This document shows, one piece after another, positions 1 through 14,300 of a DNA stretch of 64,000 bases. Origin of the DNA: Hemicentrotus pulcherrimus (lineage: Eukaryota; Echinodermata; Echinoidea; Camarodonta; Strongylocentrotidae). The position numbers and the translations under genes are program-made. The stretch is from the NCBI GenBank assembly GCA_003118195.1, contig BEXV01000106.1:49219-113218 (forward strand). The letters are read 5' to 3'. The notes under the pieces are model-generated. The model was not told the origin of the DNA. It saw only the letters and a program-made list of their open reading frames with translations, and made no database searches. Every line of letters starts with the position of its first letter. The first letter of the stretch is position 1.

Positions 1-1070
1 GGGGGGGGGGGGGGGGGGCTGGTCATGATCTTCAGTGGTTATTTAAAAATTATGTAATTTTAGTTGCTATTTGAGGAGATTTTGTTTCTATAAAAAACGA
101 CAGACAGCTTTTACAATCTACTTAAGTGGTAAAGTAGCATGTAGAATGTCTATTTCAATCATGTGTTTGAGAGAATGCCAAGACAGAATTACTGTTATCA
201 GGCAATAGTGAAATTCTCTCTCTATATATATCCTTCATATACCAATCTCTCTGCATCTCCATTTTGGAGCAATTGTTGTGTGTTGATTAGATATGCGCTT
301 CTGGCTCTAGTTCTCTAGTTACAGGCTGCATGCATGTGCATATTGGTAACCCAATATTGCAGCAATCACTAAGAAATTGTTGAAATGAAGATTTTTGTTG
401 TTGCCATGACCTATGCTTGTATTTGTTTTCAAGAGTCAAGACTAGAGATTCCAAACCTCATTACCCATTCTGGTATACATTCAACAATCTGATATGATAG
501 AATACATTTGCCAGTTCACCTGATAGAAGAGAGTTACCATCTTACATTTGAAAGAAAATCTCAAGTTATTAACAATCCAAACCTTTGAGCAATCTTTATT
601 GGGTCTTTAATTGTGTCTGAAATGACCAGCTTCATATCATCAGTAGATAACACAATTTGACCTTTACCTTTCATTGTTTTATAAAAAAATCCATTCAAAT
701 TCAGTATGTTTTATTTTCTTCTTAAAGTGATTGGCAAGCTTTGCGAATAGCTGATCTAAAAAATTCTCAAACTAAATGAAACATGTATATGGGTACATGT
801 ATAAGTACTCAAAAACCCTGAAAACTACCATTGTTTAGACTGAAAAGCTGTAAGTTCAACGCAAACCATGATTTTGTATAATATCGCGTCTCTGAGACCT
901 TTTAAATAGAGACCGTTACTCGAGTTCAAAAAGTGTTTTCAAATACTTCCCAAAGGTTTATGACTTGAGACTCTCAGAGCCATATTTTAAAATTATACCC
1001 AGCATGTTTATACCATTTTCAAGTAACAGAATTAAATATTTTTAAATTCCTAACAATGTTAGCAAATAAC

Positions 1071-2001
1071 TTTAAAGGGATTTGGTAATTTTTTCTCAGA
1101 TTCTGAAACAAAATCCTGGATTTAGCTCGTGCTGCAATGATAATTATAAACCTTTAGATCAGCCAGGAACCCCGTGACTACTACAAGCCGATTTGTGATT
1201 GGAAATCAAAATCAAATTGTGCGTTTTCCTAATGGTTTTCATAACACTACAGTCTATTCATCTCTCATCTAATTGCATACCTACCGATCAATTAACAATA
1301 TATGTTATCAATAACTCACCAATGAAAATGTAAAATGTAATTTATCAATTTTTATAACCAGTATTATCTCTGTTGAAATTGTACTTTTTACCTTATTTTC
1401 GAAATTAGTCTGATATACACTCTCATCCTCAGCATTACCTTATATATATATCTCGCTTTGACTTTTTTTCTCTCTCCCTCTCTACCCTTTTCTCTTTCTC
1501 TTCCTCTCTGTCTGTCTCTATCTCACACTTTCCCTGGATCTCCAGTGCTGTCTACAGTATTATCCTCCTTATCTCTCTTCTATATTTTCTTCCAGCCCTA
1601 TGCTCATTGCGGAATGGAATGTTAAGCGAATTTTATGAATTGTATTAATTTGTATATGGATATATATCTGTACACTGATTTATTTATTTAGAAAATTCAT
1701 TAATATGTCTTAATACGTTTTATGTTTGTATAAATATTTATGTTTTTACAATACAAAGTTCTGCAATTCAACCATCTGGCTGCAAAAGAATTTTTAATAA
1801 AACCATTACCATCACCATTACTATTGGGGAAAATGAGTATGGTAAAACCGGTCACTCAAAGGTTTTTACTTTTTTGAGGCACTTCATGATCATTTTGAAG
1901 CGCAATTTTTTTTATTGGCTTCAACAATACAACATATCACAGACAATGATAACCTGTAGAGCCATGCATCTCAGATTTAACATTGTTAAACGATGCATTT
2001 A
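1071..2001 (+). repeat. Dispersed repeat with a 562-bp insertion
   Basis: Matches the reverse complement of 41938-42313 on both sides of an insert at 1259-1820; CTATT is duplicated at 1254-1258 and 1821-1825, as expected of a target-site duplication. Confidence 0.78.
1259..1820 (+). mobile_element. 562-bp insertion, probable retroposon
   Basis: Defined by comparison with the empty copy at 41938-42313. Ends TTTTTAATAAAACCATTACC then CAT/ATT triplets, like a retroposon 3' tail. Carries a CT-rich block and no coding capacity. Confidence 0.7.
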
Positions 2002-2054
2002 AGAATTATGAACGTCTGTGCTGGTCATTGTTGTGGAATTGGTCAAAAGTTAGA

Positions 2055-2332
2055 AGTATTGTGATCGAGTAGATATGTTGCTGGACTGTGAATCACATGT
2101 TATGAGGGTCGAGTCCCACTGCAACACTGATGGCAAGATATTAAAAATCTACATTTGCCACTCCCCAACCAGGTGTGGTGAATGGGTACCTGGTAGGAAG
2201 AGATTCCTTGATTCCTTATCATGAGAGCCCCGCAGGGCCCTCAGGGAGAACAGTATCAATTCTGATGAGGCTACCCTGGGTAAACAAGACATATTATTAT
2301 TGTTGTTGTTGTTTTTGTTGTTATCATTATTA
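2055..2332 (+). mobile_element. tRNA-derived SINE
   Basis: GAGTAGATATGTTGCTGGAC, GGGTCGAGTCCC (B box), CTACATTTGCCACTCCCCAA, GGGTACCTGGTAGGAAGAG, then ATTATTGTTGTTG tail. Same family as 14496, 18826 and 50228. Confidence 0.8.
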
Positions 2333-2494
2333 TGAAATGTAGTGCAGTTAAGATCACAGCAATAATCTTCATTTTGACCAGAATATTGCAATATCCTTAA
2401 AATCATATGGAATTATTTGAAATTTATATAAAGATTATCCGAAAACCTAGATAAAAACATGATATTTTGTGATGTTTTTTCTTATGTTTTTGTC

Positions 2495-2613
2495 ATGTAT
2501 GCATATTCTCCTGTTCTTCACATTTGTACATAATAGCAGTGAAGGGATGTTCCTTTGTCTACCTGATTAACTGTATATTTTGTCTGCTTTTTTTGTCCGT
2601 CATGTTCATAGTG
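2495..2613 (+). mobile_element. Half copy of the 4317-4541 MITE
   Basis: CATAATAGCAGTGAAGGGAT, GTTCCTTTGTCTACCTGA and CATGTTCATAGTG match the loop and right arm of 4317-4541. The left arm is missing. Confidence 0.85.
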
Positions 2614-2696
2614 AGGAAATGGAGAAGGATGGGAATATCTTGAAGTTCAGTAAGTGTTTTTGATTTAGTTTTGTCCTTTTCTCATCTCTTTAACAG

Positions 2697-2750
2697 GTAC
2701 ACCAAGATAATCATCATGGTTAACAGAGATGGCCACATTCCAGTCAAAAA
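2697..2750 (+). CDS. PLCB1: PLC-beta exon 1 in window: PH/EF-hand junction
   Basis: Acceptor TTAACAG, donor GTGAGT. It begins with the last base of a split codon, so at least one coding exon lies upstream. Encodes [16 protein letters not shown], matching the strand between the PH domain and first EF hand in PLC-beta (AYTKLKLQ..GRIPLKN in beta-1). Ends in phase 2; the split codon AA|C gives Asn with exon 2. Confidence 0.9.
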
Positions 2751-5700
2751 GTGAGTTTCTAATTCTTAGGAATTTCATGTGTCCCCAATGTACTCAATGT
2801 GTGAGGTGACTAATGCCTGTTGTGCAAGAGATGGCAGTTTGATTCTCTTATTAAAACCCATGAAGGCAATGAACTCATTCCTGAGTACGCCATCTTGTTA
2901 ATACCCTATATTTAGCATACTTTTGACAAATTATTAAATGAAAACATGTAATTATCTGCAATTTTCACTTTTTCTAGGAATATTTTGCTGACTATTTTAG
3001 TGTTATTAATCTGCTCTTAACTTTGTGGAGGGATATTGTAAAGAGTTGTGGATTTCAAATGATAATTGCCCCCTTAAAAGCTTGCTTTATCATGACAGCA
3101 CTTCCACAATGTTTCAACATTACCTCATACAGGTTTAATACACAGTCATACTAACATTTTGTTTTGTTCCTATCTCTCTCCTGCTAGCATCCGTAAGATG
3201 TTTGCATCAAGTAATTCAGACAGGAAGAAAGTTGAGACTGCTTTACAGGTGGCAGGGGTTCATAGTGGCAAGGTATGTTTCTATCAGCTATTAAACAAGA
3301 AGGTTGAGTTCTGGGAAGAGGTGAAACAAATTTATGAGAGTTATCATTGTTATTATGCAAGTGTGGAAGAACATCAGATAAAACATGTACCCTGAAATGC
3401 CTTTATATTCTAAATATGGCATGAAACGGCATAAAAATCGAGACAAATTTTTATGCCACATAATTATGTTTGTCTAGTCCCATATTCATCTTTCTGTGTG
3501 CAGTGCTTGTAACTTTACCAAGAATTGGCCAAATTTTTTATCATTTTGATGATTCCAGAACCTTGCAGTACACACCAATACTTTCATGTCTATATGCTAG
3601 ATGATCAACCTTTTCTGATCGATTCCACACCGTTTCTTTCACAATGCAATCACATGGCCAGAACTCAACTTTACATGTAGCTTTAAAGGCTGGCATTATG
3701 AATGAATATAAGAACAATTTTAACAACCAAAATACCATCTTTCTGAAGCCACAAGGGTTCAAAATCTGTGTAAAATGATTTAATATATATGCGGCTCAAA
3801 AGTTAAAACAAAGCATTTCAATATTTCATATTTTCTGCAATTATAATAAACAAATTAGTTTAGTATTTGCAAGTAATTTACATTGCTTTTAAGGGGTATA
3901 GTTTCCTAGGTTTTTTTTTAAATTGTCAATTCTTCATGCAGGTACTATGTCATCGGTGCTTTCTTATTTTTCAGCTTTTCGCAAATTTGGCAACTGTATT
4001 CTATCTGGGACATAAAACATGCAAACAAAAGGTCCTTTACTTTTATCATGTGCATCAGCCGTAGGGATGTAAATGCAAAGTATAAGTGCTCACAAAAACA
4101 CTGCATGCACAGTTTATTTGGCCTGACGCCTGATTTACTGTAATACAAAGAGGGCTGTACACTGGAAAATGTCATGAATTGTTGTAATTCTCATGGCAAG
4201 AAACTCTCACAAATGAAGAAAAAAAAACTTCAATGTTGTAATTCATATAATCACCAGCCCGAAATGCTCAGGAATCTGGACCACTTATATATTTTCATGG
4301 AAGTTAGAGGGATAAACACTATGAACATGACTGACAAAGAAAGCGGACAACATATACAGTTCCTCAGGTAGACAAAGGAACATCCCTTCACTGCTATTAT
4401 GTGAAATTGTGTAGAACAAGTGTGACATGCACATTCACCTGTTCCACACATTTTTACATAATAGCAGTGAAGGGATGTTCCTTTGTCTACCTGAGGAACT
4501 GTATATTTTGTCCGCTTTCGTTGTCCGACATGTTCATAGTGAAATCATCTGTTTGAAGCTAGAATAAAAGGGCATTATATGTATAGAGCTTTGCATTTTT
4601 CTTTGTAGTTTTCATTATTTTTATAGTATATTTCATTTGTAATTCTATGTCAAAAATATTATTATTAACATCCCTCTGTTTATATTGTATTATTTTATTT
4701 ATATACTGACCCCTTCAGCCTGTGCTGCTGGTCAGCTTTTATACACCAATATAATAACATAAGAAAATAAAATAAACTCATATACCTAATACCAAATAGC
4801 CCTTGTAGCACTCACAACAAATCAAACAAAGAAAATACAATGAAAGCTGTGTATCTGCAGATATTCATTATGCTGTAGTGTCTGACATCTCAATCAAATT
4901 GAAGTGATTTGTGTTTTGGCAAATAGCCACAAAAAAGTTCAGTCGGAGTGGCTTTTCAAACAAGCACTGCTAGTATAGCAATCTAACACTTGTTTGTACT
5001 TATCACGTACTTCAACCTCACTAATTTCAATTATTGGAATGATAATTCAATTTGACTACTGAGTGAGTTTTTTTTATTTTTAAAGGAAACTTGAAGAAGA
5101 TGCTATCTGACCATTCATTTTATCTGGAGATTTGTTGACATATCGTCTGTTAGGATTAAGAAGGGTGTAAACTACTATATTATAAGACAGAGTTAATGCT
5201 CTTCTGGTTCTGAACATAGAATATAGCTTACTACATTCAGACTCGGATCGTGAGTGTGCACATCATTTCAGAGGAATTGATGACGTCTATGTCATATGAC
5301 CTTTAATACTATCATGAAAGTTGTACATCTCCCCTGAAGCCAGTAATCTGATATGGATATCAATCCATGTCCTCCCATAATTGACATTTTATGCATAGGT
5401 CTTCTCTTCTACAGGTATGTATGTCAATAAGTACCTTTAAACCAAATGGGCAGGCACGATTTATTTAATATCATTAACAGCAAAAGTAATAAAGACAAGG
5501 GGATGTATTGTGATTATATAAGGGTTGGTAGGTCAATTAATGTGAGAGTTAAAAATCATATCTCAGTAAATTTTTTGAAATAAAATTGAAGTGTTTCTTT
5601 TTGAAAATCATTTAATATTTATCACACCTTTTTCATGGAAAAATAAAAATTTATCACTTCTATTACCTCTTTTTAATCTCGTGGTATTGATAAAATAAGA

Positions 5701-8700
5701 GAAGCAAAAGTTTGAAGAGATGGTTGTGGTAGAAACATTCCTCTTGATTTAAAAAGAGAACCAAATCATCTCAAGTGTGTTATATATTAACTACGGTCTA
5801 TTTTCCAATGTTACTCCTCTCCAAATTTTCACAATCTTGTTTGAAGGGAAATTATGTTCACACGTTATTTGTTATGATATAGATAAACATAGTTGCACTT
5901 TTTGTTACGTTTAACTGTGAAATTACCCTGACTGAACATGCAAGTAGTAGAAGATAGATTGCTTTAAATGGTAGAAATTATATCATGTCCAATAACTAGA
6001 GCTTGACTTGATATACATATGGTCAGTATATGTTTTTCCAATCTTATATCCAGGATATGTTTTGTTAGCATCTGCTTTCAAGACATGAGAACAATCATGA
6101 ATTATTGAAATTTTTGTGTTAAATTACATGCATATTTTCATGTGAGTTTTATACTGTCCTTCCTATAGAGGGATGTATAGAGCTTGGTGATAGTAGAGTT
6201 ACACGAATAACATACTCAAATGCAATGCTAGATATACTTGTAATAGCCCAATGGATCTTCTATTTTACATGTACCAATACTAGCGTATTAAAAACTGTAA
6301 TTATTTTGAGGTTTCATTTTATTTTCACACTCAAAGGAAGTCAAATCAATCTATTTTTGAAGTTTGTGACCTTGTCTCTTTCTAGAATCAGTTGATGCTT
6401 AAAGGCCATATAAAACTATGACACTTTTATTTTTCAAGTTTCAAGATTATTAATGTGTCCCAAAGGGAGCCCCTGTCTACACTTGAGAGACAGGACGGTG
6501 TGTGGACGGTGTCTTAGAATGGACCTACAGGATACACAAATTTGATAAATCAACTTTTGAAACATACTCTATAACGGTAGTACATTGGTTATTTCAGCAA
6601 TCAACTAGCTAGGATAAAGTCAAGAGAATGACCACTTTTCTTCAAGAAAAGATGTTCCATCTGATACATTTTGTCCCTTTAAATATAAATTAGATTCCCT
6701 AACACGAGACAAGAAAAAGAAATCACTTTGTTTACAAGCAGAGCATGTGTATCTCTTGATAGCTTGATTAGTAACCATTCAAATTGCCAAACTAAATGGG
6801 ATGAAATCAAGGTGAGGGCGGAACCCTTTGAACGATGTTACCAGTAGATGGATCATGCTATGGAAAACAATGGTGTAATAAATCACTTTTTCACTGCAGG
6901 ATTTCTCATTAGTGAGGCGATAGTGTAAGAAACAGTCACGGCAAACCCAACGCTCTATTAAAGCCATATTGCAATGACATTGAGAAGGCATTGTATCGCT
7001 TGATTGGGCCTTCAGTCATCTGATTCCTCTGTGTGTGTCGTTTGGTTAGACACAGATGGTTAGTCACTAAAGGCGTGTCTGCACTGTCTTGAGATTGCCA
7101 AATATCCAGCTATTTTGAACTATCCCGATCGCAAGCTATCCAGCTATTTGCGTCTTCACTAGACCGATACGCTCATCACCAACTAGCTTGAAAAATAATC
7201 TCAAGATTGATGCATGCGCACTTCAGCGACCGATTGTACTACCAGCGTGCAGATTTAAGATTTTACCCGTGCTATGAAACGTAAACAAGTACCGGCTGCG
7301 CTGTGCTAGCTGAGCGGTATGTATAGATCGCATGTGCGTGCGCTAGTAAACACCGAAAACCAGAAATCGTTGTGCATGATGGGATCGGGATATTTGACTC
7401 CTTACTTCGGTCTAATGAAGACGGTCGCAAACTATCCAGATAGTTGGAAAATAGTGGGATATTTTGCAAACTAGAACGAGATATCTTGGGATATTATCCC
7501 GACCAAATATCCAGCTAATTTGCTACTTCGTTCTAATGAAGACGCAATTAGCTGGATAGTTTGCGATCAGGGTAGTTCAAATAGCTGGATATTTGGCAAT
7601 CTCGAGATAGTGAAGACGGGCCTTAAGGCATACTATTCTGTGTGTTAAGCTCATCAAATAGCAAGATGTTGGCTAATACCGTAGGTTAATAGTTTTGTAA
7701 AGGTAGTCTGTACTGCATGCAATGAAATTGCTATAAAACATTGTTCATTTCTTAAATATTGTTGGGTGGTTTGGATGAGCGAAATGCAACAAAATGGTTC
7801 TCAAAAATATGAATACAAAAAAAAAGTAAAATTAATAATAATACTAGCATGTGCTAAATAGCGAACTCCATGTACAATGTATATGTTGGTTGGGTACCAA
7901 TGCAAGGGATGATTTATTGTTTCATAGGATCCTATGTTTGTAATTATTGCAATTATTTAGGGTGCGTTCAAGCAATTTTTTTGAAGCTAGAATTACAAAT
8001 ATGAATCACAAATCAAAATGCTGTTACAAAACACGGTTGCTGCGGGAGATTGTTTAAGGGATTTTTCATCAACGCTGATTCTGGCTCATTTCAAGGCCAG
8101 ACACTGCCCATCACACTGCCCATCAAACTGCGCAGTTTGACCCAGGCAGTACCTAGGCGCATGCTTCTTAATTTTTTTTACGGCAGACTGTTGGCTGCTG
8201 TTTTGTCCAACCAGAAACAGGCCACAAAATGACATCATAGAATCATGATTGAGATCACCGTTGCGTTCAAGCGATTTTTAGCCACAGTGATTTTGCAGAA
8301 TCATGTTACAAAACGCATGTTTTTCAGCGTTCCATGTTAGTATTTTGAAACACGTTTATTTTTACGACTGACAGAAACAAAAACAAAATCGCTTGAAATC
8401 GCTAGAACGTAACCATGTTTTAAACTAAACGTCTTTGAAAACCGTGTTTCTTGAGTAAAAAAGTGTCACTTGTACGCACCCTTATACATGGTATCAAAGA
8501 CATTTGGCAGATATCATATTTTCTGGAGCGAGAAGGACGTCAAGTCTATGTAAATTGATATGGTTTAATGCCTTGCTGGCTTTAAACAGGTCTATTTATT
8601 GACAAGGCATACATCTGGGAGAAAGTTAGTAAGATGTTGTTAGAATTTGATAAATACAAAAATCAAATGATTACTCTATGCTATACTCAGACTCAATTTA

Positions 8701-11290
8701 CTATTTAGGCTAAATCTACCTTAACAAAAAATAAGTTTGCCCATTATTAAAACAAAAATCAAGCACTTCCCCACCCGAATCTCTGGCTTTCTCAATGCCA
8801 AAGCTCGGTCATCAAAGAATTCTTAGTTTTGTTGTTGGTTGACACAGCAAAGACAGTCACCCCAAGCATTTGTATAATTACTCCAATCCCAACTGAGCTG
8901 TTTCACTAATGGAATTTTGTAGACATCTAACCACACCGTTTGATATTGAGAAGAGCAATTTAGATGGCTATTAAGAGAGTGATGCGCCAAAGAATGGTCC
9001 CCTCTACTGGTTAAATCATTCATGCTGTTGAGCGTGCTGTTAGTCCTGATGGAATGCAATGGGCCTTGAAAGAGTTTGGCAATGCACACTTGATGTAGGA
9101 GTCTTGCAATCAGAATGACGTTTCAGAATTTCTTGATTTTGAGAAATCACAAGATTTTAAACATAAACTCTATATGAAATCTTTTTATTTCATATATGGC
9201 ATGAGAATTTATTAAGATCATTAGTAGCCCTAAAAAAATTTACAGCAACAACACCATAAACAAAAACAACAACAATTACAAAAACAACAAAATACATACT
9301 CTATAATGTTCCTGTTAAAGTGAGTGTATCATGTTTTAATGCTGGACATTGGGGCTTAAAGAAATGAGCGAAACCTGTTGAGAGTAAATCTTGCTGTACT
9401 ACATTTTGCATACTTTTTGCTGTTACTAATAGTAATACAGGTATTTCAGATTTGGAGCTCTCAGATTGTAAGATATACATCAATGAAATATGATATTAGT
9501 ATTATTGGCAAAATTCACAAAGGAGGATTTAATGAAGTGATGTTACAATATATTGTAAATCATGCTAGGTTGGTAGTATGGTACCGTAATCAATATGCTG
9601 CTTTGTGCATTATTTTTAAAATTAAAGAAAATGAATCAGTGATATTCCCTTTAAAAAGGGGAGTATGATGTTCTTTACTGTTCTATACGGAACTGTTAAA
9701 GGTTCAATCCATACAAATTCAGCCTTTTATGGAGTAAACCAGGTACAGCATTTCAATGTGTAATGTGTATTTTAATTTTTTTGTATTCATTATTTTTCAG
9801 GATGACACAATCGACCCTAAGAAGTTCACATATGATGTTTTCTTCACGTTCTACCTTCGCATAGTCAACCAAAAAGAAGTGGACAGATTATTTCAAGAGA
9901 TGTACGTATCATCATCAATAGAATGTGTAATAGGCAAACAGAATACTGGTTCATGTACATGTATGTCCACAGGCATAGTAGCATTACGCATAAACCGTGT
10001 AGGTATTGTTTAAACAGAGGCGAAGTTGAAGGCAGTATTTGCCGATCTGCACACTTGCTTTGATGAGTGCAAATCAAACGCCAGTTGATTTCTGGAGTGT
10101 AATTTACACTATGACAGCAGACTTTTTGTCTACAAAAATGTGTAACTCATGATTTACTCAAAATTCTATGTGTATTTTGTGAAATGGGGGCCTGCCTAAG
10201 CCACATGCACATGTACATGTAGGTAAACAGCTGATTATGAAATAAAATTTAAAAAATGAACAAGTTTTGTTGTATTTTACATCCAAATGTATTTGCATTT
10301 GATTACAAATTTTATGGCTAGTAAAATTAATCTATGTCATGCATTGAATAAATTTAACATGACACATGTTAATATTCATTCTCAACCCAAATTATTTATG
10401 AAATGATCAGTCATAAAATTTGTTTGAAAATGCTTCATAATATGGATCAGATTGCTCTAGAGTGTTTCTAAGATCCCTTGAACCTGAACACAAAGAGACA
10501 TCACTTACATCAGTCCACCCCTTCCTTCACCTCCACCATGCCTATCTCCAATCTCTGTTTTTCGGTGATTCTACAAAAGTGAGAAAGGACGCAACCATGT
10601 TTTGAACTAAACACGTATACAATGCCTGATTCTGGCCAGAAAAAGTTGAGCATAAACATACCCTTAGTTGCATGCATCTTGCTTTGGCTGGAAGTGGGTC
10701 AGGTAATTTGCAATATGAGATGCAATGAAGCTCTCCCAAATGCGCTTTAATTGGACTCCGTTTACAGAAATACTACAGTCATTGGAGGCAATATTCTTTT
10801 CATGGAATACACTTGTGATGAATGATGCTTAGGCTTGCCTAATGGCTCTTAATTGCAGGGATTTCTTAAAGTTTTGCTGTCTGCCTTGTCAACAGTCCAA
10901 TTTCTTGGCTGTGATAGCTATGAAATATATCATTCCAGCATGATCATGATAACACGAGAAAAATTTGTTTCTTATTGCGTTTTAGTTGTTTTTTTTGAAT
11001 ACCTGTTAAAGGCAAAAGGCAGTTGATTTTATTACATGTATGCTATGTTTATATTTTGGCAATCGGTTGTTTTTTCAATCCTAATAAAAGGTTTTAGATT
11101 TGTACAAAATGTACATTTGTTATATTATATGCTTTGTCAGTGGCAATATATTTTGACCCACAGTCTTCATGCAAATACCATGTAACTCGGTCTAATCATT
11201 GGATTATTTTATTTCCATTTTATTATCTTTCTCACAACCACCACCGCCATCACGTCCAAAATCATTTTGTTTATCATGACTATCACCTTT

Positions 11291-11336
<46 letters not shown>

Positions 11337-14300
11337 CCACCATCATCTTCATCTTCTCCATCATTCTTGATATCTGTGAATCGGTGTAAAGATGCTTTTT
11401 TATTTCTATTTTGACTTAAAGGGGAGCGAGGAACAAGCCCTATTTGCAGACAGCCCAACTGGTAAAGTTCTTAAACAATGAACAGCGTGACCCTCGTCTT
11501 AATGAGATCCTTTATCCATTCTATGATGCCAAGACAGCCATAAGCATCCTGGAGAGGTTTGAGAAGAACAAACAGTTTGCCAAGAAAGGTAAAGCAGTCT
11601 TCTTTTAAAAGGCAGTTCCTTTTGTCCTAGTCATGTTTTTTAAGAATTTTGCAGACATGATAGTTCCTTTTAATGCACACATGTGTACGATAGCCAAATG
11701 GTAGCAGCAGCAGCAGCAGCAATGTATGATTTCTATCCATTTCTTTCTGGTGTCATTCCTGACTGTCATAATAACATTACCGGATACATTCCTGTTGTGG
11801 TTTTCATTTGCCACTTATTTAGGATGTACACTTCCTTTTGTTCTAAGCTTTGGTAAGAAATCTGCAGGAAAGTAATCTAACCACCCATCTTTTCACTAAC
11901 TTCATGATTTTTCTTTTACTAGTGTTGCTGTAATCAAAGTGATTTTGCATTATAATCATTATATGATTATGATAATACATGTAGTTAACATATTCAGGCA
12001 CAAAAATTTTCTGCACATCTGTCATTTGCCGAGTTGGATTTTGATATTAAAAGGATAAGCCTCGGAAATACCCAGTTTTTATAGCAAGATCGTGGATAAG
12101 AATAAAGTCGGACTTCATTCGGGCATCTGGAAAAAAGTAAACGGCATGCATTTTGCAAGGCTTCGCTCCCTCGCTTTGGATCGCGAAAGTTTTTCAGTGT
12201 TTTTTATGAACAGCACTTTTCATGCCTGCATATTTATAGTGCTTAAAATACTCATCTTTGCTAAAGCGATTTACTTTTAATATATATCCTTTACAGAAAA
12301 ACTTAAATGAGAAACATAATAACGTGAGAGAATATTCTAAACGCGTAACATGGAATAAACAAATTTTGAAGTACAACTTTAATAGACATGATGACATGAG
12401 ATATACAATGACAAAATATCATGAATTATACAAATTGTAAGACCATATTCTTAAATGTAATACAAAGTTTTGGTATGGGGTCATGAAATTGGTTCAAATG
12501 AACATATTGCAAGCATATATGCGATCCTACAATATTCAGTGATCATTGTCGCGGTTGCAATCGAGTGTGAAGTGATGAAATTATAAATAATATACTGTTT
12601 ATGTTGTATAGCTCCCTCTCAAGGTCAGTATACCAATTTAGCTATAAAACAAGATTTCTTGACTAAAATTGACCAATTGGCTATTCCCGTTTGGATATTA
12701 TATATTACAGCTACATATTCTGAGATTTTCCTGGTCGCAGCTACCATTGATTGGCCGTAGGCGCTATTTGAAATTTTTCAAAATTTACCCGGAGCACCAG
12801 TAAATTTTTATATTCAATTTTTCTCGAAAGCAGAAGTGTTTGAGAGGCTAAATTTTCTAGTGCTTATAATACATCCACAGGGGCATCCAAATATATCAAA
12901 ATTGTACAGAATTACTATCCAGCCAATTATAAAAATTTCCCAAAACTTTGTATTACCTTTAACATATATTCCAGAATTGCAAAGTGTTATATCATGTCTA
13001 TACTTAAGGAATTGAATGCATTGCATTGCAATTCCAATTAGCATGTTAATACATGTATTATAGATACATATCATTATTATTAGAATGGTTTTGTAAATAT
13101 TGTTGTACATGTACACACAGTTTGTCTGCATGGAACGATACATGTATTAAGCAGGGTGTGATGAGAAACTTTTTAAGTGGTCTGGAATTTGTCGAAAATA
13201 TGACAATTTATAGACCAATCAGGAGGTTTGATGAGAGCAGAGAGTGTTTTTTTGAGATGAAATATGATCAGGATTGAGTAGTGCTGGGAGGTAACTGCTG
13301 GGAGGCAGATACCAGCGTTAGTTTCAGTTGGTTTTAGATTGCATACATCAATCCAAAATGAATAGGACTATAGTAAGTGAATCACAAATAGACTGATAAC
13401 CATGATGATTGTCTAGTAGGAGGTCAACCCCTAAACACAGTCTCTAAGATTGAGAAAAATATATGGATATGTGATATCCTTTATTTTGGCTTGTGTATGC
13501 AGCTTTGCTGATCATTATAAGGTGACACCACTGAAGATGTTAGACTTGCATTAATCTGAAGATTTTAGGATTTTGATTATCTAAAGATCTTCAAAACTTT
13601 GATGAATTATGATAATCTGAAGATTTCATGCAAAATTGTTTACTTTACTTGTATTAACGAGAACTGTTGCTGAGCTATCGCAATGAGCATCCCTGGACGG
13701 TGTGTGCTCTCTATAAGTTAACACTATTAATATTATTATTATTATTATCTGAAGGTTTTTATAATTTTCGTTATGTAAAACTGAAGAATCTTAACAAACC
13801 TTATGTAAAACTTAAGGATTTCAAGCTTTTAGAAATGTGATAACCCGAAGATTCTTGGATCAAGAATGAATAAACTTTCTCTAAAATGATTGGTTGTTGA
13901 AAGTTAATCCGATGTTTATGTACTTGTTGCAGGTAACATGTCAATAGAGGGATTGATTCGTTATCTAATCAGTGATGATAACCAGGTGGATGGCCTGGAG
14001 TCGTATCTCATTGCTCAAGATATGGAACAACCGTTGGCTCATTACTTCATCAAGTCATCTCACAAAACATACCTCACAGGTACATTATGCTGGTATCTAC
14101 CAATAGTTCACATGACAGTCCCTTAACTTGAAGTTGAGCTCATGGTTTCAAACCGGCAAGTTATCTTGTAGCTATAGAACAACAAGCTGGTTAAACCTTG
14201 AAGTTTATTACAACTGCATGGCACATAAGTTTGAGTGAGGACCCCCTTAGTGCTCACAGTTATAACTTCTATTAGATTGAAGTTTTGTGTCTTTGATTTT

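Larger units (their letters stand above)
1..2696. other. Upstream intron, no exon recognised
   Basis: No PH-domain exon could be found here, so this is probably the 3' part of a long intron. It holds a poly-G start (1-18), a CT-rich tract (about 1460-1530), a nested repeat (1071-2001), a SINE (2055-2332) and a half MITE (2495-2613). Confidence 0.6.
3273..9800. other. Intron 2 (6.5 kb), repeats only
   Basis: No coding exon seen. It carries an inverted-repeat MITE (4317-4541), a Harbinger-like MITE with TAA duplication (7071-7623), a second MITE (7959-8482) and an AAC-rich microsatellite (about 9240-9298). The rest (4600-7000, 8500-9240) is AT-rich with nothing recognised. Confidence 0.7.

Noticed and set aside
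2613..2650. Possible exon after ATGTTCATAG with a strong donor A|GTAAGT at 2651
   Set aside because: The phase needed to join exon 1 puts TGA at its start, and the acceptor is the end of a repeated MITE arm (2495-2613).
11134..11458. Poly-His (+) and poly-Asp (-) reading frames
   Set aside because: Product of the (CAT)n microsatellite; no splice or family support.
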